Part shown: positions 17,927-25,860 of the stretch, piece by piece
Layout of the letters: each line of letters begins with the position of its first letter
Numbering within the stretch: the stretch's first letter is position 1
Source: Gorillibacterium massiliense
GTDB lineage: Bacteria; Bacillota; Bacilli; Paenibacillales; NBRC-103111
DNA: 50,962 nt
Direction: 5' to 3'
Assembly (NCBI RefSeq): GCF_000455485.1
Contig: NZ_CBQR020000041.1
Span: 1 to 50,962 of the forward strand
Made by a program: the position numbers and the translations under genes
Notes under the pieces: model-generated
What the model was told of the DNA's origin: nothing
Databases searched by the model: none
What the model saw: the letters and a program-made list of their open reading frames with translations, nothing else

Positions 17927-17958
17927 ACAATAATGCAATATTGTTGTATTTGCAACAA
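17927..17958 (-). promoter_or_regulatory. Candidate MarR operator
   Basis: Two overlapping inverted repeats are seen: ACAATA-N6-TATTGT (17927-17944) and TTGTTG-N6-CAACAA (17941-17958). Both lie just ahead of the MarR gene, the usual place for its own operator. No footprint-level consensus can be assigned. Confidence 0.45.
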
Positions 17959-18161
17959 AATATAAAACTTATTCAACTTACTTGGTATCCTAATCATCGC
18001 TCCTGATGTTCTTATCTTGACGGGTTCCCGCACTTGGATTTCGCGGCAAATCGTTCTTTATTATTTCCATTTCCTTCCTTACAATAGAAAAAAATCAACC
18101 GTTTCCCGGGACGAAGAGCCAGTTCCGCGGGTGGTGATGACTTGTGAGGGAGTTGTCTTGT

Positions 18162-18302
18162 ATGGATAAGTTCACTTTCCGACGAATCAGTATGATAACG
18201 GGGAAATGGCTGGTTATCGGGATCATGGCTCTATTCGCCCTTTTTTGCTTCATTGAAGTTTTGGTTGTCGTTGTAATGGAATGGCTAGAGCTTTCAAAGT
18301 AA
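18162..18302 (+). CDS. Small single-helix membrane protein (46 residues)
   Basis: An ATG with GAGGGAG ten bases upstream opens a 46-codon frame. It encodes a basic N-terminus (MDKFTFRRISMITGKW) followed by one long hydrophobic segment (about 17-40) and a short acidic end. The basic-inside pattern suits an inner-membrane miniprotein. It ends 24 bases before the cyclase start on the same strand, so the two may be co-transcribed. I do not recognise it. Confidence 0.45.
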   Translation: MDKFTFRRISMITGKWLVIGIMALFALFCFIEVLVVVVMEWLELSK

Positions 18303-18326
18303 TTCGTCGGTATGGAGGAATGTAGA

Positions 18327-19247
18327 GTGACAGAAAAGATCACAATTGAGGACAAGCGCGTACAATTTGATTTTGAAGTGGATTTTTCCAACGGCGGAGG
18401 AATCCAGGGGCAGGGCTTCCGCCTCGACATCGATGGCGACGACATTTCCGATGCGGAGTTGGCAGACTATATCGTTAAGGACCTGCGCCTTCTCATGGTG
18501 GGAGAAATACGGATTCTCAATAAAACGATCCTTTCGGAACGGCATAAGCGCAAAGCGGCTGCAGCTGTCGATGGCACCTCGCAGACCTCCACATTAGTCG
18601 ATCTCAGTCACCGCGTCGAGAGTGGCATGGAAACCTATCCAAACATGCCGCGGCCGCAGGTTACCGATCATTTAAGCTACGAGGCTTCGAAAGAGCGTTA
18701 TGCCCCTGGAGTGACGTTTAATATCGGCCGCGTTGATATGGTAGCCACATCGGGGACGGCTATCGACAGTCCCGCACACCGGTATGAAAACCATCCCGAT
18801 ATCGCCGAAATGCCCCTCGAATCCGTGGCGGATCTCGAAGGCATCGTCATCCGATTAGCGGGAATGTCCGGCCGGGCCGTTACGCGGCAGGCGTTGGCTG
18901 CAAGCGGAAGCGTTCGCGGTAAAGCGGTTCTCATCGAGACCGGGATGAGCACGCAATGGGGCTCTCCCCCCTACTTTGCGGAGCATCCCTACTTGACCAA
19001 GGATGCAGCGGAGTTCCTGGTAACCGAAGGAGCTGCCCTCGTCGCTATTGACAGCCTGAACATCGACGATACCAGCGATCCAAACCGGCCTGTTCATTCG
19101 ATCCTGCTGGCAGCGGGTGTTCCCATTGTGGAAAACTTGACCAACCTGAATCAGCTCCCTACGGAAGGATTCCGCTTTACGGCGGCTCCGATGAAGCTGA
19201 AAGGAATGACTTCTTTTCCAATACGCGCATGGGCGAGATTAACTTAA
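18327..19247 (+). CDS. Cyclase-family (kynurenine-formamidase-like) protein with extra N-terminal domain
   Basis: The protein is about 306 residues. Residues about 1-80 form a small alpha/beta domain (FEVDFSNGGGIQGQGFRLD, then DAELADYIVKDLRLLMVGE). The rest is a cyclase/KynB fold starting at STLVDLSHRVESGMETYP. The usual metal motif HTGTHxDxPxH is here TSGTAIDSPAH: Asp and the last His are kept, the first His positions are not. Such variants occur in part of the family, so catalysis may differ. The GTG at 18327 is chosen because GGAGG lies eight bases upstream; an ATG at 18312 overlaps that site. Substrate unknown. Confidence 0.8.
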   Translation: MTEKITIEDKRVQFDFEVDFSNGGGIQGQGFRLDIDGDDISDAELADYIVKDLRLLMVGEIRILNKTILSERHKRKAAAAVDGTSQTSTLVDLSHRVESGMETYPNMPRPQVTDHLSYEASKERYAPGVTFNIGRVDMVATSGTAIDSPAHRYENHPDIAEMPLESVADLEGIVIRLAGMSGRAVTRQALAASGSVRGKAVLIETGMSTQWGSPPYFAEHPYLTKDAAEFLVTEGAALVAIDSLNIDDTSDPNRPVHSILLAAGVPIVENLTNLNQLPTEGFRFTAAPMKLKGMTSFPIRAWARLT

Positions 19248-19255
19248 TACAGGAT

Positions 19256-19291
19256 AAAAAAGGCCCGATCAGCTTTTCAAGCTGACCGGGC
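19256..19291 (-). terminator. Rho-independent terminator of the sigma/anti-sigma operon
   Basis: Arms GCCCGATCAGCTT and AAGCTGACCGGGC (19263-19275 with 19279-19291) pair with one mismatch, followed on the minus strand by CTTTTTTATC. It lies 18 bases past the anti-sigma gene stop. Confidence 0.85.
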
Positions 19292-19309
19292 TTCACTATT
19301 GCACAGACC

Positions 19310-20467
19310 TCATTTTGCTCCCAATGCATCAATACCGGCTTTAATCCACTTATCGGCATATTTCTCCGTCGCCCATTCGGACATGACTAAGCTTTCTAAA
19401 TTACTCTTGTCTACCGTCAACAGTTTTTTAGCCGTATTATCCTTTTCCGAAGGGAAGGTGTAAATCACTACTTTGTCTGTCGTGAGAACTGCCAGCATGT
19501 CTTTATCCGGCGAAGAGACGGCATCTTTTGCGTCCGGTTCCAACTTCAGCACCTGTTCCCATGTCAGGTTCAAGCTGTCATATGCCGTAAGACTTTCCGG
19601 CAAGATTGCCGGAATCAGGGAAAATTCTTTCCCGCTCGGGCTGAAAATCCCGCCGCCCGAGCTTTCCTCAGCTACCTGCCAGCGCCCTTCTTTGCGGAAC
19701 AGCATCCAGTCTGCAAGGGCAGATGTGCCGGTGATCCCGGCGACTTCATCCAGGTGGAAGCCTGTGGCGCCCGTCGTCGATGCGGCATAAGCCTTTAAAT
19801 CCACTGTTCGCGTATGGATCTGCGAACCTTGGTTTGCACTTTGATCTTTTTCCTCCAGCGTTAAATAGCGATTGCCGGCAAACAACAGCGCTTGGGATAC
19901 GACAGTAGGCTCGACGACGGTATTGGCAGCTGATACGGCATTAACCGCCGAAGCTGATACTGACGCCGAATCGGCATCGATCCTCCGGGCCTGGAGAGCA
20001 GCTCCGGTTCCCAATGCATTCTCGTTAGAGGTAATCCGCCAAAATTGCTGACCGTATGGCATGAGGATGCCGCCGCCTTCGGCAACGGTTTTCATCTTTC
20101 CTTCCTGTTCGGCGATGACCAAAGTTCGGTAAGCCGGAGATGACGATTTTGCGTCGCTTCGGAGTCCAAGCATGAGGACGGAACGGATATCCGGAGTTTT
20201 TTCCGGCGTTCCTGCGATTTCGTGAATCGCTACCGATGCGGTTTGGCTGATTTCTTCCGGAGTTGGCTCTACTGCCAGTCTGTAACCGGCAAATACAAGG
20301 ATGACAAGCAGCAAGGCAGCTCCGGCGATGGGATAAAACCTGCGTTTGCTAACGGGCTTGCGGTCGAATTCCCGCATAATTTTCCGTTGCAATTCCGGGG
20401 TAAATCCCTTCTTGGGGAAAGGATTTCTGGAAAGCTCTCCGAACCATTCTTCATCATTTCGGTTCAT
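19310..20467 (-). CDS. Probable membrane-anchored anti-sigma factor for the ECF sigma factor
   Basis: This 385-residue protein has a basic cytoplasmic N-terminus (about 1-42, with LQRKIMREFDRKPVSKRR), one membrane helix (about 44-62) and a long extracytoplasmic domain. It overlaps the sigma gene stop by 14 bases, so the two are translated together. That layout is typical of ECF anti-sigma factors, which hold sigma at the membrane until a surface signal arrives. No zinc-binding HxxxCxxC motif is present, so it is not a ZAS-type member. The outer domain is unlike families I know. Confidence 0.7.
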   Translation of the reverse strand: MNRNDEEWFGELSRNPFPKKGFTPELQRKIMREFDRKPVSKRRFYPIAGAALLLVILVFAGYRLAVEPTPEEISQTASVAIHEIAGTPEKTPDIRSVLMLGLRSDAKSSSPAYRTLVIAEQEGKMKTVAEGGGILMPYGQQFWRITSNENALGTGAALQARRIDADSASVSASAVNAVSAANTVVEPTVVSQALLFAGNRYLTLEEKDQSANQGSQIHTRTVDLKAYAASTTGATGFHLDEVAGITGTSALADWMLFRKEGRWQVAEESSGGGIFSPSGKEFSLIPAILPESLTAYDSLNLTWEQVLKLEPDAKDAVSSPDKDMLAVLTTDKVVIYTFPSEKDNTAKKLLTVDKSNLESLVMSEWATEKYADKWIKAGIDALGAK

Positions 20468-21002
20468 GAGTCTCGCCCTCCTTCATTTTCGTAATTTTGG
20501 CTCTGGCCTGAAACAATCGGGACTTGACTGTTCCTTCCGTAACGCCTAGCAGGGAGGCGATTTCCTTCATCGACATCTGGTGATGTCCGAAGAGAATCAA
20601 TACTTCCCTGTATTTGGGGGGAAGCCGCAAAACCTTCTCCCATATATCCGTTATAGAGAAGCGGTCCATGGCCGTCTCTTCCGCGGAAGGTTGGGAGGAA
20701 GTATAATCAAAGCTTTCAAAGAGTGTCACCCTGCGAAAAAAAGCGGAACGCCGGTAATCGGCGGCGGTATTCCGAGTGATGGCAAGCAGCCACATTTTCA
20801 CTGAACCTTCTTTTCGCAGGGTAAAAAGTCCGCGATAAGCTTTCAGAAACACATCCTGAGTGATATCGTCGGCTAAATCTCTCTTACGCGTGAGGCTGAA
20901 TGCATAGTTCCAGACATCATTGCCGTAGGCGGTCATCAGATCGGCAAGGATGGATTTTCGGTCGTCGCTATCGGCCATTGTTTTTAAGTAATCCCATTCC
21001 AC
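20454..21002 (-). CDS. ECF-type RNA polymerase sigma factor
   Basis: This 182-residue sigma factor has region 2 (WNYAFSLTRKRDLADDITQDVFLKAYRG, about 32-60) and region 4 (MSMKEIASLLGVTEGTVKSRL, about 145-166). There is no region 3, as usual for ECF sigmas. The frame opens at GTG (21000-21002) with AGGGG upstream; an ATG eight codons later is an alternative. A TGAACC-N16-CGTC promoter lies 32 bases ahead, so it probably drives its own operon. Its other targets are unknown, though cell-wall genes nearby are plausible. Confidence 0.9.
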   Translation of the reverse strand: MEWDYLKTMADSDDRKSILADLMTAYGNDVWNYAFSLTRKRDLADDITQDVFLKAYRGLFTLRKEGSVKMWLLAITRNTAADYRRSAFFRRVTLFESFDYTSSQPSAEETAMDRFSITDIWEKVLRLPPKYREVLILFGHHQMSMKEIASLLGVTEGTVKSRLFQARAKITKMKEGETHEPK

Positions 21003-21033
21003 CCGGATGTCATCCCCTTACTCCTGTGAAATA

Positions 21034-21059
21034 GACGGCGAATCGGTAGATTAGGTTCA
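21034..21059 (-). promoter_or_regulatory. ECF-type (autoregulatory) promoter
   Basis: On the minus strand TGAACC (21054-21059) and CGTC (21034-21037) are separated by exactly 16 bases, followed by TA. This matches the TGAAC/CGTC pattern of ECF sigma promoters and lies directly ahead of the sigma gene. Confidence 0.7.
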
Positions 21060-21105
21060 TTTTTTCGCACATCTTTTTATTTTCATCGTAAAATTTTGAA
21101 CAAAA

Positions 21106-21148
21106 ATAGAAAAACCGCAGGCGTAAGACAGCTTATCTACCCTGCGGT
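21106..21148 (-). terminator. Rho-independent terminator of the membrane-protein gene
   Basis: Stem ACCGCAGG/CCTGCGGT (21114-21121 with 21141-21148) has a 19-base loop and is followed on the minus strand by TTTTCTATTTTTG. It lies about 40 bases past the stop at 21190. Confidence 0.75.
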
Positions 21149-21189
21149 GTCTGTCATTAAAGTGGCAAATCCGTAAGTAACGGATACGA

Positions 21190-21915
21190 TCAAGGGAGGA
21201 TATCGGGTCGTTTTCCATCTTTGAAATCGGTAAATTCGATATATAAGGTCAAACGGTAGGGACTATCCTCATCCTTTCTCTTGTATACGCCAAAATAACC
21301 TTCCTGTCCAAAGGTGATCGTTTCCAGTTTCACCAGCGAGTTCTTCACCGTCGATTGCCAGAAATAATTCAGCTCGAGCGGAGAATTATTCCAAAGCCAA
21401 TCCAGATCTTTGACAGCGACGCCTTTCTGACGCAAAACCTCAAGCCTAAATAATACTTGGGTATCCTTTTCGTCGATCACCATCGATTTTTCATTTACGT
21501 TGTTCAGTTCACCAGCATATTTGCGCAGTTGATCCTGACCGGCCGAGTGCTCCGTAAGAAATTGAAAGGAATCCACCCGCTCGAATTGGGAACTGTAGTT
21601 TTTCAGCTCATCCAGTTGGCGAAGCTCCTTGAGGCTCGGGTTCGACGCAAATTGTACGATTACGAAATAGACAAGTCCAAATAGCAGCGCCCTCCAGTAG
21701 TACTCTTTGTTCAAATTCCGCCGGCGGATCGCAAAAAATAGAGCGAGCAGCAGCCCGATAGGCAGCTTAAATCCGAACAAATGGATGGACAGCATGGCGG
21801 CCGCGGCATAGAAAATGACGATTAGCAGCCATTTGACAGGGTTTAGCTCTTTTCTACGATTTACCAAAGACAAAAGCAGCAGTAACAAAACGATCAGGTT
21901 CAGCAGCCAAAGCAT
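21190..21915 (-). CDS. Uncharacterised membrane protein
   Basis: This protein of about 241 residues has three or four hydrophobic helices in its first 100 residues and a soluble C-terminal domain of about 140 residues with charged helices and a late strand-rich end. The start at 21915 is chosen because GGAGGAAG lies six bases upstream; the longer frame to 21999 has no site and a non-membrane N-terminus. It has its own terminator. I do not recognise the family. Confidence 0.7.
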   Translation of the reverse strand: MLWLLNLIVLLLLLLSLVNRRKELNPVKWLLIVIFYAAAAMLSIHLFGFKLPIGLLLALFFAIRRRNLNKEYYWRALLFGLVYFVIVQFASNPSLKELRQLDELKNYSSQFERVDSFQFLTEHSAGQDQLRKYAGELNNVNEKSMVIDEKDTQVLFRLEVLRQKGVAVKDLDWLWNNSPLELNYFWQSTVKNSLVKLETITFGQEGYFGVYKRKDEDSPYRLTLYIEFTDFKDGKRPDILP

Positions 21916-22050
21916 ACAGCTTCCTCCAGAGGGCCAATTTCCCGTCAAAATAAGGTCCTTACATCCATAACAGGAAGGCCTCCGGGTGCTGTCGGTCATC
22001 TGTGTCTGCTCTATTCCGTTAAGATAAACTCCCTGTACCGGTTAATCGAT

Positions 22051-23121
22051 TCAAACGAGATTCATGGTTAACACAAGACGATCGCGGCAAAGGATACCGT
22101 TCTCGTAAATCGCCTCTTGATAATTCCGGGTAAAATAGTCAGGCTCTACCGAGGCAATGCGGAAGCCGACCTTTTGGTACAGCATGAGTTGATTTACGCT
22201 GGAATTGCCGGTTGCGATTTGCAGGCTGGCGCATCCTTGTTCCTTCGCGATCTGAATAGCGGATTGCAAGAGTTTTTTGCCAATGCCTTGCCGCTGGAAG
22301 TCTTCACGGACGGCAATATTGGTAATTTCCGCAACGCCATTTTGTGTATGGGATAAGACGAATTCGCCGGCGATGCAGTCATCCAACTCGATCACAAAGC
22401 ACTTGCCGGTACTCAGGCTGCTCTCCACCAAGTCCCGGGACGGATCAGCCAGTAGCAACAGATCGTACGGAGGCGTTTCATGAGGTCCGAGGGGACGAAC
22501 CCCTTTCTTTTGCGGCAGGTCCTCGCCTTTTTCGCTAATATAGCCCCGATCAACTGCCTCCTGGATCAATTCGGCGATATAAGTGTAAAGCCCTGTGGCT
22601 CCTTCATCGATCCAGACCGCCCGCTTCAACACTTGCGTGCTGGTTACATCGTTTTCACGCCAGGATTGTCCACGGTTGCGGCTGTTCAGCAGCATCGGCT
22701 CCAGCCGGTCAATGGCGTTAGCGTAGCGGGATTCGGCTGTTTCTCTCTCCTCGAATTCGTGCCACAATGCCATAAATTCTTCGCCAATGTCATTCGGCAG
22801 CAGTCCAAAGATCCGTTCGGCCGCTTTCTCCTCCCGCTCCGCTTTATCTAAATACCCGGTTTCGTCATAAGCGAAAGTATCGCCTGCGTCAATTTCCACG
22901 ATATCGTGTATCAGCAGCATCTTCAGTACCTTAAAGAGTTGAATGCTGTCGCTGTTCGAATATTCCTGCAGCACCACAGCCATGACGGCTAGGTGCCATG
23001 TATGCTCTGCGTCGTTCTCATAACGGAGACCGCCGATGATTCTGCTTTTCCGTAAAATGCGCTTCATCTTGTCAATTTCGACAATAAAATCCATTTGCTG
23101 TTTGATTCGCAAGCGGTCCAT
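22051..23121 (-). CDS. HD-domain hydrolase fused to a GNAT acetyltransferase
   Basis: This protein of about 356 residues has two domains. Residues about 1-190 are an HD domain of the YfbR/HDDC2 type: AEHTWHLAVMAVVL (His40, His43), LLIHDIVEIDAGDT (His72, Asp73) and NAIDRLEP (Asp138). Such enzymes are metal-dependent 5'-deoxynucleotidases. Residues about 220-350 are a GNAT domain with ITNIAVREDFQRQGIGKKLL and LMLYQKVGF. There is no stop between them and the linker is continuous. AGGAGAGAGA precedes the ATG at 23121. The joint function is unknown. Confidence 0.83.
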   Translation of the reverse strand: MDRLRIKQQMDFIVEIDKMKRILRKSRIIGGLRYENDAEHTWHLAVMAVVLQEYSNSDSIQLFKVLKMLLIHDIVEIDAGDTFAYDETGYLDKAEREEKAAERIFGLLPNDIGEEFMALWHEFEERETAESRYANAIDRLEPMLLNSRNRGQSWRENDVTSTQVLKRAVWIDEGATGLYTYIAELIQEAVDRGYISEKGEDLPQKKGVRPLGPHETPPYDLLLLADPSRDLVESSLSTGKCFVIELDDCIAGEFVLSHTQNGVAEITNIAVREDFQRQGIGKKLLQSAIQIAKEQGCASLQIATGNSSVNQLMLYQKVGFRIASVEPDYFTRNYQEAIYENGILCRDRLVLTMNLV

Positions 23122-23194
23122 TCTCTCTCTCCTGTTCGCTTTCCTCTCTTTATTATTCCATAGTCTCGCGGGCTGCGCCACCCCTTATCGTCAA

Positions 23195-23236
23195 GAAAAA
23201 AAGTCTTTTCCGCTTTATCGGAAAAGACTTTTTACG
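23195..23236 (-). terminator. Rho-independent terminator of the acyltransferase gene
   Basis: A perfect 13-bp stem AAAGTCTTTTCCG/CGGAAAAGACTTT (23200-23212 with 23219-23231) is followed on the minus strand by a run of T. The plus side also has five T, so it may work both ways. Confidence 0.9.
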
Positions 23237-23277
23237 ACGGAAAAAGCGTATCTCGACAATAGCGTAATCGTGCTGGA

Positions 23278-25293
23278 TTAAGACTCGGTTTGACAGTTTC
23301 GAATAGCCTCCGCGACGAAAGATGCGTAGAACTCCGAGCCGTCTGGAGTCAGGTGCACACCATCTGAATAAAAGAACGAATCGTGCCCGGCGCTGGTTTT
23401 GTACCAATCCAAGAAAGTGACATTTGAGTATTTTGCAGCGGCTGCTGCCAGTGATTCATTGACGGAATCCTGCCACGGCCTAGGAACGCGGGTGTTTATC
23501 AGCATAACATGAGGAACATCTTCGAGAGAGCTCATTAACGATTCCAGCGTCTTTTTGCTGAAGGTTCCGTTGGTGCCCAATTCGATGATGACGAAGTCCC
23601 CCAACGTTCCTGCAGCTTTGCGTTCCATGAGGATCTCTGCCCCTTCCGACATTTGCCTACCGATCTTGCCGTCGATATGAATGCCCGGCAGCAACTTCTC
23701 CAGATAAGGGCCGATATCCAGCATAACCGAATCGCCGATGGCGATCATTCCTTTTCCGGATATCGGGTCAGGTTTGCTGGTGCTTTCAACCGTTGAGGTA
23801 GGCTTAGGAGTATCGGTTGGGTTTGGTTTTGGCTGATCCGTTGGCTGTGTGGATACCGTGGCCTTTGGCTTTGCCGTCTTTGCCGGTGTGTGCGGCGTGG
23901 CGGTAGGAGGAGCCGTTTTACCAGAAGTGGATGAAGCCGTTTCTTTTTCAGGCGATTGCGTAATGGTCATTTTAACGGTTTGGTTGTCGTTTTGAACAAT
24001 CTTATTGGGTGTAGACGTTGCGGTTGCGGCAGGTTGGTTTGCGGCTGTCCCCGTTGGCAACGTTGCACTTGCCGAGACGATCGGATTCAACTTGATCATA
24101 CCGACGCCGATCAGGACGATGGCAAGAAACGGTGTGACGGCCATGAGTCCCGTACGGCTTGCAAGACGTATAGGCTTGCCTCCTGTCGATCTCCATTTGC
24201 GGAAAGCCGTTTGGATGGCTCCCTTGCGAATGGGATCTTCAATGTACTTATAGGATATAGCAGCCAGACTGACGCTTGCAGCGATTTGCAGCAGGCAGCG
24301 AGTCAAGTCAAAGCCATTGGTATTTACTTCTGGCGAAGTCAGGACAATGATTGGAAAATGCCACAGATAAATCCCATAGGAGCGGGCGCCCAGCCAACGG
24401 AGAGGCTTCGACCCCATCAGTTTTCCAAGTTGACTGGCAGGATGAGCAAGAACAGCGACGACCATGGCAGTGGCTGCGGATAAAAGAACTAGACCGCCCT
24501 TGTATAATCCGGCTCCGTACTGATCGGTTTGCCAAATCATATAGAAGATTGCCAACAGACCGCCAATCCCTGCGGTGTCCAGCATCCGCCTGCTCTTTGC
24601 CGATATATTCGCTCTTAGTTTCCGGCTGGGCCATAGTACGGCAAGAGCCGCTCCGATCAACAGCCCGAATGCGCGGGTATCAGTGCCGTAATAGACCCGG
24701 CTGGGATCTTCTCCCGGCGTGTAAAGGAACAGCATCGCCAAAGCGGACAACGCGGCTATCGCTAAGGTGAGACTGAACAATATGCCTCTCCGCTTGCTTA
24801 TCCGCAGCAGGAGTGCCAGCAATAGCGGCCACAGCAAGTAAAACTGCTCCTCGACAGCCAGCGACCAAAGATGGCCCAAAGGCGACGGCGGTCCAAAGCT
24901 TTCAAAATAGGAAACCTTATGAAAAATAAGCCACCAATTGCTGATATAACCTGCGGCTGCCCATGCATCACCATGCAGCGATGGTTGACGGATTCCCGTA
25001 AGGGCGACCACCACGCAAACGACAGCCAGCATAACGAACATCGCCGGCAGCAGTCTCCTTGCTCTTCTGAACCAAAATTGCTTAAGGTCGATTCGTCCTG
25101 TATCCTGCTTCTCCGCAATCATCAGGTCGGTAATCAAATAGCCGGACAAGGTGAAGAAAATGCCAACTCCCAATAAACCGCCAGGAGCCCATTTTAGATT
25201 CAGATGATAAGCGATGACCGCCAAGACAGCGATAGCCCGCAAGCCGTCAAGACCAGTCATATAGCGGCGGTTCTCCTTCAGCGGATCAGGCAT
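23278..25293 (-). CDS. oatA: OatA-like acyltransferase with SGNH domain
   Basis: This 671-residue membrane protein has an acyltransferase-3 domain of about ten helices (about 12-385). It carries GLDGLRAIAVLAVIAYH (Arg19, His30) and the WSLAVEEQFYLLWP motif. A linker of about 100 residues rich in Thr, Pro and Lys follows, then a C-terminal SGNH esterase-like domain with GDSVMLDIGPYL and DGVHLTPDG (catalytic Ser, Asp, His). OatA proteins O-acetylate MurNAc in peptidoglycan and give lysozyme resistance. Other surface polymers are possible targets. AAGGGGG precedes the ATG, and a strong terminator follows. Confidence 0.87.
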   Translation of the reverse strand: MPDPLKENRRYMTGLDGLRAIAVLAVIAYHLNLKWAPGGLLGVGIFFTLSGYLITDLMIAEKQDTGRIDLKQFWFRRARRLLPAMFVMLAVVCVVVALTGIRQPSLHGDAWAAAGYISNWWLIFHKVSYFESFGPPSPLGHLWSLAVEEQFYLLWPLLLALLLRISKRRGILFSLTLAIAALSALAMLFLYTPGEDPSRVYYGTDTRAFGLLIGAALAVLWPSRKLRANISAKSRRMLDTAGIGGLLAIFYMIWQTDQYGAGLYKGGLVLLSAATAMVVAVLAHPASQLGKLMGSKPLRWLGARSYGIYLWHFPIIVLTSPEVNTNGFDLTRCLLQIAASVSLAAISYKYIEDPIRKGAIQTAFRKWRSTGGKPIRLASRTGLMAVTPFLAIVLIGVGMIKLNPIVSASATLPTGTAANQPAATATSTPNKIVQNDNQTVKMTITQSPEKETASSTSGKTAPPTATPHTPAKTAKPKATVSTQPTDQPKPNPTDTPKPTSTVESTSKPDPISGKGMIAIGDSVMLDIGPYLEKLLPGIHIDGKIGRQMSEGAEILMERKAAGTLGDFVIIELGTNGTFSKKTLESLMSSLEDVPHVMLINTRVPRPWQDSVNESLAAAAAKYSNVTFLDWYKTSAGHDSFFYSDGVHLTPDGSEFYASFVAEAIRNCQTES

Positions 25294-25860
25294 GAGGGTA
25301 TCCCCCTTTTTGCGGAAATACCAAGTACCTATCGGGCGGAATGGATTGCTGCGATTTTCTCTCAGTTGGCTCTAGCTGGTTCCACCGTTTCTCTCTCATG
25401 CTGAATCTGCCTTTCTCTCTCTAATTTTAAACGTCCCTTAACTCAATTCGACAATTTTCGACAAAACTAAACCGGTACCAGCCCCCCTTGTTATCCCAAA
25501 ATGAGAGGAAATGCGTTCAAACTAGCGCGAATCCATCCGATCGGTTTCCACGGTGTTGCCTGCGCCGCCATTACCTACTATATGCTTACAGGCTTGACCG
25601 ATAATCAATAATTGTTATCGTTTTGGTCATGTTCAGCACCGCTTGTTTTCACCTAAATAGACGCCGCACCCAGAACAGAAGTTTCAACATTTTAAGAGAA
25701 AATGCGCGGAGTTTTCGGTGTTTTTGACTGGGAATTACAGGAATTAAAATTTCGTGGTTGATTCGCCTGTGATACTGGACAAAATATCCATAAACAAGAA
25801 AAGACCCCTGCTCTTGGCAGGGGTCTCGTAGGTGCATATTTGTTAATGTCACCAAATCTG
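25294..25860. other. Intergenic region upstream of the OatA-like gene
   Basis: These 567 bases hold no supported gene. The right end carries the ltaS terminator (25793-25826). A 36-codon plus-strand frame at 25501-25611 has a membrane-like sequence but no ribosome binding site and reads like a gene fragment. A weak CGATAA/TTATCG hairpin follows it. No clear promoter for the acyltransferase gene was placed. Confidence 0.6.
25793..25826 (-). terminator. Rho-independent terminator of the ltaS-like gene
   Basis: A perfect 10-bp stem AGACCCCTGC/GCAGGGGTCT (25802-25811 with 25817-25826) is followed on the minus strand by TTTTCTTGTTT. It lies 34 bases past the stop. Confidence 0.9.
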
